From Brachybacterium faecium DSM 4810 (GTDB lineage: Bacteria > Actinomycetota > Actinomycetes > Actinomycetales > Dermabacteraceae): a stretch of DNA of 64,000 nucleotides. Shown here piece after piece: positions 43,528-53,224 of this stretch (within the stretch, counting starts at the first letter, position 1; each line of letters starts with the position of its first letter). Location: positions 3,286,001-3,350,000 of the forward strand of contig CP001643.1 of assembly GCA_000023405.1 (NCBI GenBank). The letters are read 5' to 3'. The position numbers and the translations under genes were made by a program. The notes beneath the pieces are model-generated. The model ran no database searches and was not told the DNA's origin. It saw nothing but the letters and a program-made list of their open reading frames with translations.

Positions 43528-45168
43528 ATGACGCACGCCGCCGTGACCCCCGCACCCCGCCCCGAGACGGCCGCCCTGATCGCCGAGGGCCGCGCGCACC
43601 TCGGCCTCGAGCTCGGCTCCACCCGCATCAAGGCCGCCCTGATCGACGACGGCGGCGCCGTGCTGGCCACCGGCTCGCACGCCTGGGAGAACCAGCACGT
43701 CGAGGACAGCTGGACCTACTCCCTCGAGAGCGTCCATGCCGGCATCGGCGACTGCTACGCGGATCTCGTGCGGGACGTGCGCGAGCGCCACGGCGTGGAG
43801 CTCACGCAGCTGGCGAGCGTGGGCATCTCCGCGATGATGCACGGCTACCTCCCCTTCGACGCCGAGGGGACGCTGCTGACCCCGTTCCGCACCTGGCGCA
43901 ACACCTACACCTCCGAGGCCGCCGCCGAGCTGAGCCGGGCGCTGGGCCGGAACATCCCGCTGCGCTGGAGCATCGCCCATCTGCTGCACGCGATCCGCGG
44001 CGGGGAGGAGCACGTGCGCGACCTCGCCGAGCTCACCACGCTGGCCGGGTACGTGCACCGCCGGCTCACCGGACGCTCCGTGCTCGGGGTCGGCGACGCG
44101 AGCGGCGTGTTCCCCATCGCCGCCTCCGGCGAAGGCTACGACGCGGAGCTGCTCGAGCGCTTCGGCGCGCTCGAGGGCGTCGCGGAGCTGCCCTGGTCTC
44201 TCGCGGACGTGCTGCCCGAGGTGCTCAGCGCCGGGCAGGACGCCGGCTCGCTGACCGCCGAGGGCGCGGCGCTGCTGGACCCCACGGGCGCCCTGCAGCC
44301 CGGCGCGGTCGCCGCCCCGCCGGAGGGCGACGCGGGCACCGGCATGGTCGCCACGCACGCCATCGCCCCGCGCACCGGCAATGTCTCCGCCGGCACGAGC
44401 GCCTTCGCGATGGTGGTCCTCGAGAAGCCGCTGTCCGGTCCGCGCGAGGAGATCGACATGGTCACCACGCCCGCCGGCGACCCGGTGGCGATGATCCACA
44501 CCAACAACTGCGCCGGCGACCTCGATGCCTGGCTGGGCCTCTTCGGCCGCTTCGCCGAGCTGCTGGGACGCCCGGCCGACGCGGAGGAGCTGTACGGGAT
44601 CCTCTTCGGCGCGGGCGCCGAGGGCGAGGCCGACGCCGGCGGCGTGCTGAGCTACAACTACATCTCCGGCGAGCACCAGACGAGGGTCCCCTCGGGCCGT
44701 CCGCTGCTGGTGCGCGAGCAGAACGCCCGCTTCACGCTCGAGAACTTCATGCGCGCCCAGCTCTACGGCGCCTTCGGGGCGCTCGCGGTGGGCATGGAGG
44801 CGCTGCTGAAGGACGAGGGCGTGCAGCTGGACGTGATGTTCGCCCACGGCGGCATCTTCCGCACCGCGGGCGTGGCCCAGCAGGTGCTGGCCGATGCGAT
44901 CGCGACCCCGGTCGCCGTCGGCGAATCCGCCGGCGAGGGCGGGGCGTGGGGCATGGCGCTGCTCGCCGCGTTCACCGCCGCCCGCCAGGGCGCGGCCGGC
45001 TCGGCCCCCGCCTCGCTGAGCAGCTTCCTCGCGGAGCAGATCTTCGCCTCCCAGGAGCTGTCCACCCTCGAGCCGCAGGAGGCCGGCATGGCCGGCCACG
45101 CGCAGTGGCTGGACGCCTACCGCGCCGCGCTGCCCGTCGAGCGCCGCGCCGGCGAGCTGCTCGCCTGA
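43528..45168 (+). CDS. araB: FGGY-family carbohydrate kinase, probable L-ribulokinase
   Basis: A 546-residue sugar kinase. The N-terminal phosphate-binding motif is GLELGSTRIKAALID (around residues 26-40), and the C-terminal half has the expected adenosine-binding region (FAHGGIFRTAGVAQQ, VGESAGEGGAWGMALLAA). FGGY members with this length and with araD directly downstream are L-ribulokinases or related kinases. The ATG at 43528 gives a normal N-terminus; earlier in-frame codons would run into the operator. araD follows after 66 bases. A xylulokinase-like activity cannot be fully excluded from sequence alone. Confidence 0.88.
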   Translation: MTHAAVTPAPRPETAALIAEGRAHLGLELGSTRIKAALIDDGGAVLATGSHAWENQHVEDSWTYSLESVHAGIGDCYADLVRDVRERHGVELTQLASVGISAMMHGYLPFDAEGTLLTPFRTWRNTYTSEAAAELSRALGRNIPLRWSIAHLLHAIRGGEEHVRDLAELTTLAGYVHRRLTGRSVLGVGDASGVFPIAASGEGYDAELLERFGALEGVAELPWSLADVLPEVLSAGQDAGSLTAEGAALLDPTGALQPGAVAAPPEGDAGTGMVATHAIAPRTGNVSAGTSAFAMVVLEKPLSGPREEIDMVTTPAGDPVAMIHTNNCAGDLDAWLGLFGRFAELLGRPADAEELYGILFGAGAEGEADAGGVLSYNYISGEHQTRVPSGRPLLVREQNARFTLENFMRAQLYGAFGALAVGMEALLKDEGVQLDVMFAHGGIFRTAGVAQQVLADAIATPVAVGESAGEGGAWGMALLAAFTAARQGAAGSAPASLSSFLAEQIFASQELSTLEPQEAGMAGHAQWLDAYRAALPVERRAGELLA

Positions 45169-45234
45169 CCGGCCGCCCTCTCCCCTGCCGCCCCGACTCG
45201 TCCCCCTCCCCTCTCACCGATCCAGGAGTCCCCG

Positions 45235-45966
45235 ATGACCCTCGTCCTCACCGAGCTGCCCTCGTCCACCCAGGAGGCGGTCGCCGCGACCCGTGAGCGC
45301 GTCGCCGCGCTGCACGCCGAGCTGCCCCGCAACGAGCTGGTGGTCTGGACCGCCGGGAACGTCTCCGAGCGGGTGGCCGCCACCGATCCCGCGGTGCCCG
45401 GGCTGATGGTGATCAAGCCCTCCGGCGTCTCCTACGACGAGCTGGCCGCCGAGAACATGGTGGTCTGCACCCTCGACGGCGAGAAGATCGACGACGGGAC
45501 CCCCGCGAGCCTCGTGCCCTCCTCGGACACCGCCGCCCATGCCTACGTCTACGCGCACATGGAGGAGGTGGGCGGCGTGGTCCACACCCACTCCACCTAC
45601 GCCACCGCCTGGGCCGCGCGCGGCGAGGAGATCCCCTGCGTGCTCACGATGATGGGCGACGAGTTCGGCGGGCCGGTCCCCGTCGGCCCCTTCGCGATCA
45701 TCGGCGACGACTCCATCGGACGCGGCATCGTGGAGACCCTGGAGGGTCACCGCAGCCCCGCCGTGCTGATGCAGAACCACGGCCCGTTCACGATCGGCAA
45801 GGACGCCCGCGCCGCGGTCAAGGCCGCGGTGATGGTCGAGGAGGTGGCCCGCACGGTGCACATCTCCCGGCAGCTCGGCGAGCCGCTGCCCATCGCCCAG
45901 GAGCACATCGACTCCCTGTACGACCGCTACCAGAACGTCTACGGCCAGCACGACCAGAAGGGCTGA
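45235..45966 (+). CDS. araD: L-ribulose-5-phosphate 4-epimerase
   Basis: A 243-residue class II aldolase-like enzyme converting L-ribulose-5-phosphate to D-xylulose-5-phosphate. The zinc-binding HTHSTYA motif, the phosphate-binding TAGNVSER and KPSGVSYDEL, and the late VLMQNHGPFTIG are all present. Length is normal for AraD. CAGGAGTCC precedes the ATG at 45235. It follows araB under the same operator. araA, which completes the pathway, lies 3 kb downstream behind unrelated genes. Confidence 0.95.
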   Translation: MTLVLTELPSSTQEAVAATRERVAALHAELPRNELVVWTAGNVSERVAATDPAVPGLMVIKPSGVSYDELAAENMVVCTLDGEKIDDGTPASLVPSSDTAAHAYVYAHMEEVGGVVHTHSTYATAWAARGEEIPCVLTMMGDEFGGPVPVGPFAIIGDDSIGRGIVETLEGHRSPAVLMQNHGPFTIGKDARAAVKAAVMVEEVARTVHISRQLGEPLPIAQEHIDSLYDRYQNVYGQHDQKG

Positions 45967-46035
45967 CCGGCCCGCGCCACCACCACCCGCGGGGCCTTCG
46001 CACTCGAGCGTCGCCGCGCTCGACGGTCGCCGCGC

Positions 46036-46884
46036 TCAGGCGGTGGTGGTGCGCAGCAGCACGATCCCCACCGCGACCAGGCCGCTCGCCGCGACCCCGC
46101 GGGTGGTGAGCGGCTCGCGGAACAGCAGCCGCCCGGCGAACACCGCGACGATCACGCCCGTCTCCCGCAGCGCCGAGACCAGGGCCAGCGGTGCGAGCGA
46201 CTGCGCCCACACCACCACCGCGTAGGCGATCAGCGACAGCACCCCGCCGAGCATCCCCGGCCGCGCGTGGCGCCGCAGCCCGGCGAGGAAGGCGCGCCGG
46301 TCGCGGCTGAGCACCCAGCAGGTCAGGGGCACCGTCACGCCCTGCAGCAGGAACAGCCAGGCGGCGTAGCTCAGCGCGTTCCCGGCGCTGCGCACCCCCA
46401 CGCCGTCCACCAGGGAGTAGGCGGCGACCACCGCGCCCACCACGAGCGCGAGGAGCAGGCCGCGGCGGGTCTGGGTGCGGGAGGAGCGCAGGGCGAGCAC
46501 CGCGAGCGCGACCACCACGAGCAGCACCGCCAGCAGCTGCCCCGGCGCGAGGCTCTCCCCCAGCCACAGCACCGAGACGGCGGTGACCCCGAGCACGGCG
46601 ACGCCGCGCATGAGCGGGTAGGCGGTGCCGAAGTCGCTCGCGGCGTAGGCGGCGGTGAGCAGGATCAGGTAGGCCGTCTGCAGCACTGCGGAGAGCAGCA
46701 GGGAGGGCACCGCGCCGGCCGCCGGTAGCGGCAGGACCAGGCATGCGAGCCCTCCCAGCAGCAGGTACGCCAGGCCGATGAGGGCCGAGGAGACCAGCCG
46801 GTCCGGGATCAGCTTCGCGAGCGCGTTCCAGGTGCCGTGCAGCAGGGCCGCGCCGAGCACGGCCAGCAGGATGCCGCCGCTCAC
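46036..46884 (-). CDS. EamA/DMT-family transporter
   Basis: A 282-residue membrane protein with about 10 helices and an internal repeat of two five-helix halves, as in the drug/metabolite transporter superfamily. WNALAKLI after the first helix and PLMRGVAVLGV are compatible with EamA proteins. The GTG at 46884 overlaps the stop of the phosphodiesterase-like gene (GTGA), so the two are co-translated. The substrate is unknown. Possibly a metabolite exporter linked to its phosphatase-type partner. Confidence 0.85.
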   Translation of the reverse strand: MSGGILLAVLGAALLHGTWNALAKLIPDRLVSSALIGLAYLLLGGLACLVLPLPAAGAVPSLLLSAVLQTAYLILLTAAYAASDFGTAYPLMRGVAVLGVTAVSVLWLGESLAPGQLLAVLLVVVALAVLALRSSRTQTRRGLLLALVVGAVVAAYSLVDGVGVRSAGNALSYAAWLFLLQGVTVPLTCWVLSRDRRAFLAGLRRHARPGMLGGVLSLIAYAVVVWAQSLAPLALVSALRETGVIVAVFAGRLLFREPLTTRGVAASGLVAVGIVLLRTTTA

Positions 46885-47744
46885 CGCCCGGTCTCGGCCC
46901 GGGCGCCGAAGGGGCGGCCGGCGATGGTCCCGAGGTCGATCTCGATGCCGAGCGCCGTCAGGGCGTGCGCCATCACGTCGGCGTGGTCGACGCCGCGCCC
47001 GGAGTCCGAGTCGATGCCCGGGCCGGCGGCGACGATCCAGGCGAGGCGCTCGTCCTCGCTGTCGCCGCCGTGGCCGCCGGTCTCGGTGTGGCCGTGGTCG
47101 GTCACGACGATGACGGTCCAGTCCTCGCTCTCGCGGTGCGGACGGGCCTCGATCGCCGCGAGCAGCACGCGGAGCTGGGCGTCGCAGGTCTCGACCGCGG
47201 CGCGGTAGGCGTCGGTGACGCCCTCGTGGTGGCCCACCCCGTCGGGCAGGTCGTGGTGGGAGAAGACGGCCGCGTGATCGGCGGTCAGCAGCTCCTGGGC
47301 CACGCGCCCGGTGACGGCCTCGTCGCAGGCGGCGAGCGCGGCGAGCGGGTCCTGCCCGCCGAGCTCGAGGTGGTGGCCGCCGGGGAAGAGGGGCCCGCCG
47401 GAGTCCGTGGTGACCAGCGGCGCCCAGGGTGCCGCGGCGAAGGTGGTGGCCCCCGGCCCGGCGGCGCGCACGCGGCTGAGCACGTCGGGGTGCTCGGCGA
47501 AGCGGTGGGAGCGGAAGTCGTTGTCCACCACGCCGTGCTGATCGGCGTGGACGCCGGTCGCGATCGTGGACCACACCGGCCCGGAGATCGTCCGGTTCTT
47601 CTCGTGCACGCGCACGGTGCTCTCGAAGCCGCGGGTGGCGAGCCGGTCCAGGTGCGGGGTGCGGGCGGCGCGGCGCACGTCGTCGCGCACCCCGTCCCAC
47701 CCCATCACGAGGACGTGGGGCGTGCGGTGCTGGGTCTCGGTCAT
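46881..47744 (-). CDS. Alkaline-phosphatase-superfamily phosphodiesterase/nucleotide pyrophosphatase-like protein
   Basis: A 287-residue member of the type I phosphodiesterase/nucleotide pyrophosphatase group. VMGWDGVRDD holds the first metal-binding Asp, KNRTISGPVWSTIATG the nucleophile Ser/Thr region, and VVTDHGHTETGGHGG the second set of Asp/His ligands. No signal peptide, so probably cytoplasmic. AGGAGG precedes the ATG at 47744. It forms a small operon with the EamA transporter and is divergent from the LysR gene. The phosphoester it cleaves is unknown; relatives act on nucleotide or lipid phosphodiesters and phosphonoacetate. Confidence 0.83.
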   Translation of the reverse strand: MTETQHRTPHVLVMGWDGVRDDVRRAARTPHLDRLATRGFESTVRVHEKNRTISGPVWSTIATGVHADQHGVVDNDFRSHRFAEHPDVLSRVRAAGPGATTFAAAPWAPLVTTDSGGPLFPGGHHLELGGQDPLAALAACDEAVTGRVAQELLTADHAAVFSHHDLPDGVGHHEGVTDAYRAAVETCDAQLRVLLAAIEARPHRESEDWTVIVVTDHGHTETGGHGGDSEDERLAWIVAAGPGIDSDSGRGVDHADVMAHALTALGIEIDLGTIAGRPFGARAETGR

Positions 47745-47873
47745 GGGGGTCCTCCTGGTCGCCGGTCCCCGCCGCGCCGGTGGGGCGGCGAGCGGTCGGC
47801 ACACTACGCACGCGGGACCCGCCCGGCCAGGCCGCACCCATCGGCTCGAGCTTCTGGGGTATAGATGTTCTCT

Positions 47874-48725
47874 ATGAGCATGCTGCAGCTGCGGGCCTTC
47901 GACGCCGTCGTCGCCGAGGGCGGGATCGGGGCGGCCGCCCGCGCGCTCGGCGTGAGCCAGCCGACCGTCTCCGCGCAGCTCAGGGCGCTCGAGCAGCAGC
48001 ACGGGGTGCGCCTGGTGGAGCGGTCCACGGGGGAGCCCACCGCGGTGGGCGAGCGGCTGCGCGAGGTCACCGCGCCGATGATCGCCCTCGAACGCGCCGC
48101 CCGCGCCGTGCTCACCGAGGCGGAGGGCAGCGGCGACGGCGTGTTCACGGTGGCGGCCGACGCCCCCTCGCACCTCATGCCCGTCCTGCGCGGGCTTCGC
48201 CCGGCCTTCCCGCACACCGTCTTCGAGGTGCGGGCCATGAACTCGAGCACCTCGCTGCGGGCGGTCGAGGCGGGCGAGGTGGATCTCGCGATCGCGGCCG
48301 ACGTCCCCGAGGCGCCGACACTGCACCGCCGCGAGCTGCAGCGGCAGGACCTCGCCGCTGTGCTGCCGGTGGCTCATCCCCTCGCCCGGGGCAAGACCCT
48401 CCCGCTGGCCGCACTGGCCTCCGAGACGATCGTGGCCCGCGAGGAGGGCAGCCGCACCCGCGCAGCGCTCACCCGCGCGGCCCGGACCCAGGGCGTCGCG
48501 CTGCGACACGCCGTGGTGGCCGACGACCGCGAGACCATGCTCGCCGCGGTGATCTCCGGCTTCGGCATCGGGATCCTCGCCGAGAACGAGATGATCGACG
48601 ATCCGCGGATCGTCATGCTCGACCTGCGCCGGCCCACGATCTCGCTCACCGAGCACCTCGTGTGCGCGGCGCACCGCCGCGAGGAGCCGCTGCTGCGGGC
48701 GGCCTTCGCCGTCGCCGGCGGCTGA
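47874..48725 (+). CDS. LysR-family transcriptional regulator
   Basis: A 283-residue LysR regulator. The N-terminal winged helix is clear (LRAFDAVVAEGGIGAAARALGVSQPTVSAQLRALE, helix pair at residues ~15-40, given here in shortened form as AARALGVSQPTVSAQ), followed by the substrate-binding-like effector domain from about residue 90 (VAADAPSHLMPVLRGLRP). TATAGA at 47860-47865 lies eight bases before the ATG at 47874, which suggests a leaderless or near-leaderless message; ATGs at 47865 and 47880 are alternatives. As usual for the family it is divergent from its likely targets, the phosphodiesterase-EamA pair. Confidence 0.9.
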   Translation: MSMLQLRAFDAVVAEGGIGAAARALGVSQPTVSAQLRALEQQHGVRLVERSTGEPTAVGERLREVTAPMIALERAARAVLTEAEGSGDGVFTVAADAPSHLMPVLRGLRPAFPHTVFEVRAMNSSTSLRAVEAGEVDLAIAADVPEAPTLHRRELQRQDLAAVLPVAHPLARGKTLPLAALASETIVAREEGSRTRAALTRAARTQGVALRHAVVADDRETMLAAVISGFGIGILAENEMIDDPRIVMLDLRRPTISLTEHLVCAAHRREEPLLRAAFAVAGG

Positions 48726-48858
48726 GCACCGTCGGACGCTCCCGCCCGGGGCTCGGACCGGGAGCTCCGAACCACCGCTCCCACCGCGGCTCCGACCAGG
48801 GCTCCGACCGGGGCTCCCCGCAGGGGCGCGAGAGCCGCCCGTCGGCCCCGGTCAGCGC

Positions 48859-48887
48859 TTGACAGTCGCAATGTGAACGTTCACTCT
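48859..48887 (+). promoter_or_regulatory. araA promoter with arabinose-type operator
   Basis: TTGACA at 48859-48864 is a perfect -35 box. AATGTGAACGTTCACTCT (48870-48887), a near-perfect palindrome of the araB/chvE type, fills the spacer and reaches the expected -10 position. Binding there should block polymerase. The araA start lies 59 bases further on. Confidence 0.7.
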
Positions 48888-48946
48888 GGGTGTGTCCCGC
48901 GCGCCGACGCGACGGGACAGCCGCACCCCTTCGTCGAGGAGTCTTC

Positions 48947-50455
48947 GTGGACAACCCCTTCACCGCACGCGAGATCTGGTTCCTGACCGGCAGCCAGGGC
49001 CTGTACGGCCCCGAGACGCTCGTCCAGGTCGCCGAGCAGTCCCGCACCATCGCCGAGACGCTCGATGCCGCGAGCGACATCCCGGTGAAGATCGTCTGGA
49101 AGCCGGTGCTCACCGACCGTGACGCGATCCGCGAGATCGCCCTGGCCGCGAACGCGGACCCGGCCTGCGTGGGCGTCATCGCCTGGATGCACACCTTCTC
49201 CCCCGCGAAGATGTGGATCCAGGGCCTGGATGCGCTGCGCACCCCGCTGCTGCACCTGCACACCCAGGCGAACGTCGAGCTGCCCTGGTCCACGATCGAC
49301 ATGGACTTCATGAACCTCAACCAGGCCGCGCACGGCGACCGCGAGTTCGGCTACATCGCCACCCGCCTGGGCGTGGACCGCAAGACCGTCGTGGGCCACG
49401 CGAGCGACGAGGGCGTGCAGTCCAAGATCGGCCGCTGGGCCCGCGCCGCGACCGGCTGGGCCGAGATGCACTCGCTGAAGCTCGCCCGCTTCGGCGACAA
49501 CATGCGGGGCGTCGCCGTCACCGAGGGCGACAAGACCGAGGCGGAGCTGCGCCTCGGCGTCTCCGTGAACACCTGGGGCGTCAACGACCTGGTCACAGTA
49601 GTGGATGCGGTCGACGACCGAGATGTCGATGCGCTGGTCGCCGAGTACGAGGAGCTCTACGAGGTCGCCCCCGAGCTGCGGAAGGGCGGGGAGCGCCACG
49701 AGTCGCTGCGCTACGGCGCCCGCCAGGAGATCGGGCTGCGCACCTTCCTCGAGGAGGGCGGCTTCGGCGCCTTCACCACGAACTTCGAGGACCTCGGCGG
49801 TCTGCGCCAGCTCCCGGGCCTGGCCGTGCAGCGCCTGATGGCCGACGGCTACGGCTTCGGCGCCGAGGGCGACTGGAAGACCGCCATCCTGGTGCGGGTC
49901 GCCGCGGTGATGGGCCACGGCCTGCCCGGCGGCGCCTCCCTCATGGAGGATTACACCTACGAGCTCACCCCGGGCAGGGAGAAGATCCTCGGCGCCCACA
50001 TGCTCGAGGTCTCCCCCTCGCTGACCACCCAGAAGCCCACGCTGGAGATCCACCCGCTGGGCATCGGCGACCGCGAGGACCCGGTGCGGCTGAAGTTCAC
50101 GGCCGACCCCGGCCCCGCCGTGGTGGTGGCGCTGAGCGACATGCGCGAGCGCTTCCGCCTGGTGGCCAACGTGGTCGACGTGGTCGAGCCCGATGAGGAG
50201 CTGCCGAACCTGCCGGTGGCCTGCGCCGTCTGGGAGCCGAAGCCGGACTTCGCGACCTCCGCCGAGTGCTGGCTCACCGCCGGCGCCGCCCACCACACCG
50301 TGATGAGCAACGCCGTGGACCTCGAGACCTGGGAGGACCTCGCGACGATCGGCGATCTCGAGCTCGCGATCATCGACGAGGACACCACGGTGCGCTCCTT
50401 CGCCCAGGACCTGCGCACCAACCAGGTCTTCCACCGCCTCGCCCAGGGCTTCTGA
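48947..50455 (+). CDS. araA: L-arabinose isomerase
   Basis: A 502-residue L-arabinose isomerase converting L-arabinose to L-ribulose with a divalent metal. [17 protein letters not shown] at the N-terminus, [12 protein letters not shown], and the central [14 protein letters not shown] are strong family matches; length equals that of Escherichia coli AraA. The GTG at 48947 is chosen because GAGGAG lies just upstream; a start at 48890 would extend into the operator region. It carries the same operator as araB and chvE, so the split pathway is probably co-regulated. The oxidase and GH27 genes follow in the same direction. Confidence 0.97.
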   Translation: MDNPFTAREIWFLTGSQGLYGPETLVQVAEQSRTIAETLDAASDIPVKIVWKPVLTDRDAIREIALAANADPACVGVIAWMHTFSPAKMWIQGLDALRTPLLHLHTQANVELPWSTIDMDFMNLNQAAHGDREFGYIATRLGVDRKTVVGHASDEGVQSKIGRWARAATGWAEMHSLKLARFGDNMRGVAVTEGDKTEAELRLGVSVNTWGVNDLVTVVDAVDDRDVDALVAEYEELYEVAPELRKGGERHESLRYGARQEIGLRTFLEEGGFGAFTTNFEDLGGLRQLPGLAVQRLMADGYGFGAEGDWKTAILVRVAAVMGHGLPGGASLMEDYTYELTPGREKILGAHMLEVSPSLTTQKPTLEIHPLGIGDREDPVRLKFTADPGPAVVVALSDMRERFRLVANVVDVVEPDEELPNLPVACAVWEPKPDFATSAECWLTAGAAHHTVMSNAVDLETWEDLATIGDLELAIIDEDTTVRSFAQDLRTNQVFHRLAQGF

Positions 50456-50539
50456 GCGACCCGGCCGGGCAGGGCGCGACCCCGCCCCCGCCCGGCCCCG
50501 CGGGGGCGCCCCGCCGACCGACGACACCCTGGAGCGACG

Positions 50540-51829
50540 ATGCCCACCTCGACCCCCGCCGACCACACCCTGGGCGGCCCCGGCCGCAGCTGGTCCGGGA
50601 CCGTGGACTACGGCCCCGGCCCGCTGCACACCCCGACCGGCCTCGAGGAGCTGCGGGCGCTGATCGCGCGCAGCCCGCGGATCCGGGCGCTCGGCACCCG
50701 GCACTCCTTCTCCACGGTCGCCGCGAGCGACGCGGACCTCGTCACCCTCACCCGGATGCCCGCCGATCTGGACATCGACAGCACCGCCGGGACCGTGCGG
50801 GTCGCGGCCGGGGTGCGGTACGGCGAGCTCGCCCTCTCCGCCCACGCCCAGGGCCTGGCGCTGCCGAACATGGGCTCGCTGCCCCACATCTCGGTGGGCG
50901 GGGCGAGCGCCACCGGCACCCACGGCTCCGGGGACGCCGAACGCTCCCTCGCCTCCGCCGTGCGGGCGATCGACATGGTCACCGCCGACGGGGACCTGCT
51001 CACCCTCTCCCGCGAGGACGACCCGGAGATCTTCGACGGGGCGGTGCTGGCCCTCGGCGCGCTCGGCGTGGTCACCCACCTCACGCTCGACCTGATCCCG
51101 GCCGCGCCGATGCGCCAGAGCGTCCACCTCGACTTCCCCGCCGCGCGCATGGGCCAGGAGGACCTCGCCGCGATGCTCGCCGGCGGCACCAGCGTGAGCC
51201 TGTTCCACCACTGGGAGGGGCACATCGCCCAGGCCTGGGTGAAGCAGGTCGTCGGCCGGGACGAGGAGCTGCCGGAGACGTGGCTGGGCGGGCGGCGCGC
51301 CCGTCGGCCCGTGCACCCGCTGCCGGGGATGCCCGCGGACTTCTGCACCGACCAGAGCGGCGCGCCGGGCCCCGCCCATGAGCGGCTGCCGCACTTCCGC
51401 CTCGAGTTCACCCCGAGCAACGGCGAGGAGATCCAGTCGGAGTACTTCGTGGCCCGGGAGGACATCGCCCCCGCCCTCGCCGCGGTGATGCCGCTCGGGG
51501 AGCGGATCCGGCCGCTGCTGCACGCCTCCGAGGTGCGCACCGTCGCCGCGGACGAGCTCTGGCTCTCCCCCGCGCACCGGCGGGACAGCGCCTGCGTGCA
51601 CTTCACCTGGAAGCAGCGCCCCGAGGAGGTCGCAGCGCTGCTGCCCGCGATCGAGGAGCGCCTGGCCCCCTTCGCGCCGCGCCCGCACTGGGGGAAGGTG
51701 TTCACCACCGCACCGGAGCAGGTGCGTGCGCAGTACCCGCGGCTCGCGGACTTCCTCGCCCTGCGCGAGCGGCTGGATCCGCAGCGCGTGTTCACCAACG
51801 CCTACGTCGAGCGGCTGCTCGGGGCCTGA
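50540..51829 (+). CDS. FAD-linked oxidase, alditol oxidase / D-arabinono-1,4-lactone oxidase type
   Basis: A 429-residue flavoprotein of the vanillyl-alcohol-oxidase fold, resembling actinobacterial alditol oxidases (AldO, about 420 residues). The FAD region has LGTRHSFS with His55 at the position where AldO carries covalent flavin, and GGASATGTHGSG. The C-terminal ARA-lactone-oxidase domain ends with RPHWGKVFT and DPQRVFTNAYVERLLG. No signal peptide. It lies 84 bases after araA, suggesting oxidation of an arabinose-related alditol or lactone. Which substrate is used cannot be told from sequence. Confidence 0.88.
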   Translation: MPTSTPADHTLGGPGRSWSGTVDYGPGPLHTPTGLEELRALIARSPRIRALGTRHSFSTVAASDADLVTLTRMPADLDIDSTAGTVRVAAGVRYGELALSAHAQGLALPNMGSLPHISVGGASATGTHGSGDAERSLASAVRAIDMVTADGDLLTLSREDDPEIFDGAVLALGALGVVTHLTLDLIPAAPMRQSVHLDFPAARMGQEDLAAMLAGGTSVSLFHHWEGHIAQAWVKQVVGRDEELPETWLGGRRARRPVHPLPGMPADFCTDQSGAPGPAHERLPHFRLEFTPSNGEEIQSEYFVAREDIAPALAAVMPLGERIRPLLHASEVRTVAADELWLSPAHRRDSACVHFTWKQRPEEVAALLPAIEERLAPFAPRPHWGKVFTTAPEQVRAQYPRLADFLALRERLDPQRVFTNAYVERLLGA

Positions 51830-51869
51830 GCCCCGCCCCGCCGGATCATTCCCACCTCACGGAGCCCAC

Positions 51870-53222
51870 ATGACCCGCCTGCCCTCCGCCCCTGCCGGCC
51901 TCCCTCCCGCCGACCCGTCCCGCCCGCCGATGGGCTGGAACTCCTGGGACAGCTACGGCACCTCCGTCACCGAGGCCGAGGTGCTCGCCAACGCGCACTT
52001 CCTCGCCGAGCACCTGGCCCCGCTGGGCTGGGACACCGTGGTCATCGACATCGACTGGTCCGATCCCTCGGCCCGCTCCCACGGCTACAACCAGGACGCC
52101 CCGCTGACGATGGACGAGCACGGCCGCCTGCTGCCGGACCCGGCTCGCTTCCCGAGCGCCGCGGGCGGCGCCGGCTTCGGCCCGCTGGCCGAGAAGATCC
52201 ACGCCCTCGGGCTGCGGCTCGGCATCCACGTGATGCGCGGGATCCCGCGCCGGGCGGTCGCCGAGAACACCCCGCTCCTGGGCACCGACCTGCGCGCCGC
52301 CGACGTCGCCGATCCCACCAACGCCTGCGAGTGGAACCCGCACATGGTGGGCCTCGACCACAGCGTGGAGGGAGCGGGCGCCTACTACGACTCGGTGCTC
52401 GCGCTGTACGCCGAATGGGGCGTGGACTTCCTCAAGGTCGACGACATGCTGTGGCCGTATCAGGCCGCGGAGATCGAGGCCTTCGCCGGGGCGATCGCCC
52501 GCTGCGGCCGGCCGATGCAGCTGAGCCTCTCCCCCGGCCGCGACCTGTCCCTGGCCCGCCTGCCGCATCTGCGCGAGCACGCCACGATGTGGCGGATCTG
52601 CGATGACCTCTGGGACCGGTGGGAGGACGTCGAGGCGAACTTCTCCCGCTTCGCCCGCTGGGCCCCGCACGCCGGCCCCGAGGGCTGGCCCGACGGGGAC
52701 ATGCTGCCGCTGGGCCGCATCGGGATCCGCGCCGAGCGAGGCGAGCCGCGCGATGACCTGCTCACCCCCGACGAGCGGCGCACCCTGATGACGCTGTGGG
52801 TGATCGCCCGCTCGCCGCTGATGGTGGGCGGGGACCTGCCGACCTCGGATCCGGCGACGATCGCGCTGCTGCAGAACGCCGACGTGCTCGCGGTGCACCG
52901 CGAGGGGCATGGCGCGCGCGAGGTGTTCCGGGAGGATCCGCTGATCCTGTGGACCGCCGGCGGGCCCCGCGGCGAGCGCTATGTCGCCGCCTTCAACACC
53001 GGTGAGGACGAGCTCGCAGTGTCCCTCGACAGTCAGGACGTGGGCCTGCCCGCCGCGCTCGAGGGCGAGGTGCGGGAGTTGTGGTCGGGCGAGATCGTGC
53101 CGGCACGTGCGGTGAGCGTGCAGTCCGACGAGGCACGCGGCGTCGCACCCGGCTCGACCGCGCTCGACGTGGTGATCCCGCGTCACGGGGCGGTGCTGCT
53201 GCGGTATCCGGCGGTGGGCTGA
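51870..53222 (+). CDS. Glycoside hydrolase family 27 (alpha-galactosidase or beta-L-arabinopyranosidase)
   Basis: A 450-residue GH27-like enzyme. PPMGWNSWDSYG opens the catalytic barrel; VDFLKVDDM (around residue 190) holds the nucleophile Asp, and RICDDLWDRW (around 244) the acid/base Asp. IARSPLMVGGDLP and a C-terminal beta domain follow. No signal peptide, so cytoplasmic. ACGGAG precedes the ATG at 51870, 40 bases after the oxidase. GH27 contains both alpha-galactosidases and beta-L-arabinopyranosidases; placement downstream of araA favours the latter, but only as inference. It meets the DUF1206 gene head-on with a two-base gap. Confidence 0.87.
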   Translation: MTRLPSAPAGLPPADPSRPPMGWNSWDSYGTSVTEAEVLANAHFLAEHLAPLGWDTVVIDIDWSDPSARSHGYNQDAPLTMDEHGRLLPDPARFPSAAGGAGFGPLAEKIHALGLRLGIHVMRGIPRRAVAENTPLLGTDLRAADVADPTNACEWNPHMVGLDHSVEGAGAYYDSVLALYAEWGVDFLKVDDMLWPYQAAEIEAFAGAIARCGRPMQLSLSPGRDLSLARLPHLREHATMWRICDDLWDRWEDVEANFSRFARWAPHAGPEGWPDGDMLPLGRIGIRAERGEPRDDLLTPDERRTLMTLWVIARSPLMVGGDLPTSDPATIALLQNADVLAVHREGHGAREVFREDPLILWTAGGPRGERYVAAFNTGEDELAVSLDSQDVGLPAALEGEVRELWSGEIVPARAVSVQSDEARGVAPGSTALDVVIPRHGAVLLRYPAVG

Positions 53223-53224
53223 GC

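Noticed and set aside
46005-46022. CGAGCG/CGCTCG inverted repeat between araD and the EamA gene
   Set aside because: Only 6 bp, lies in simple GC-rich sequence with partial direct repeats; too weak to call a terminator.
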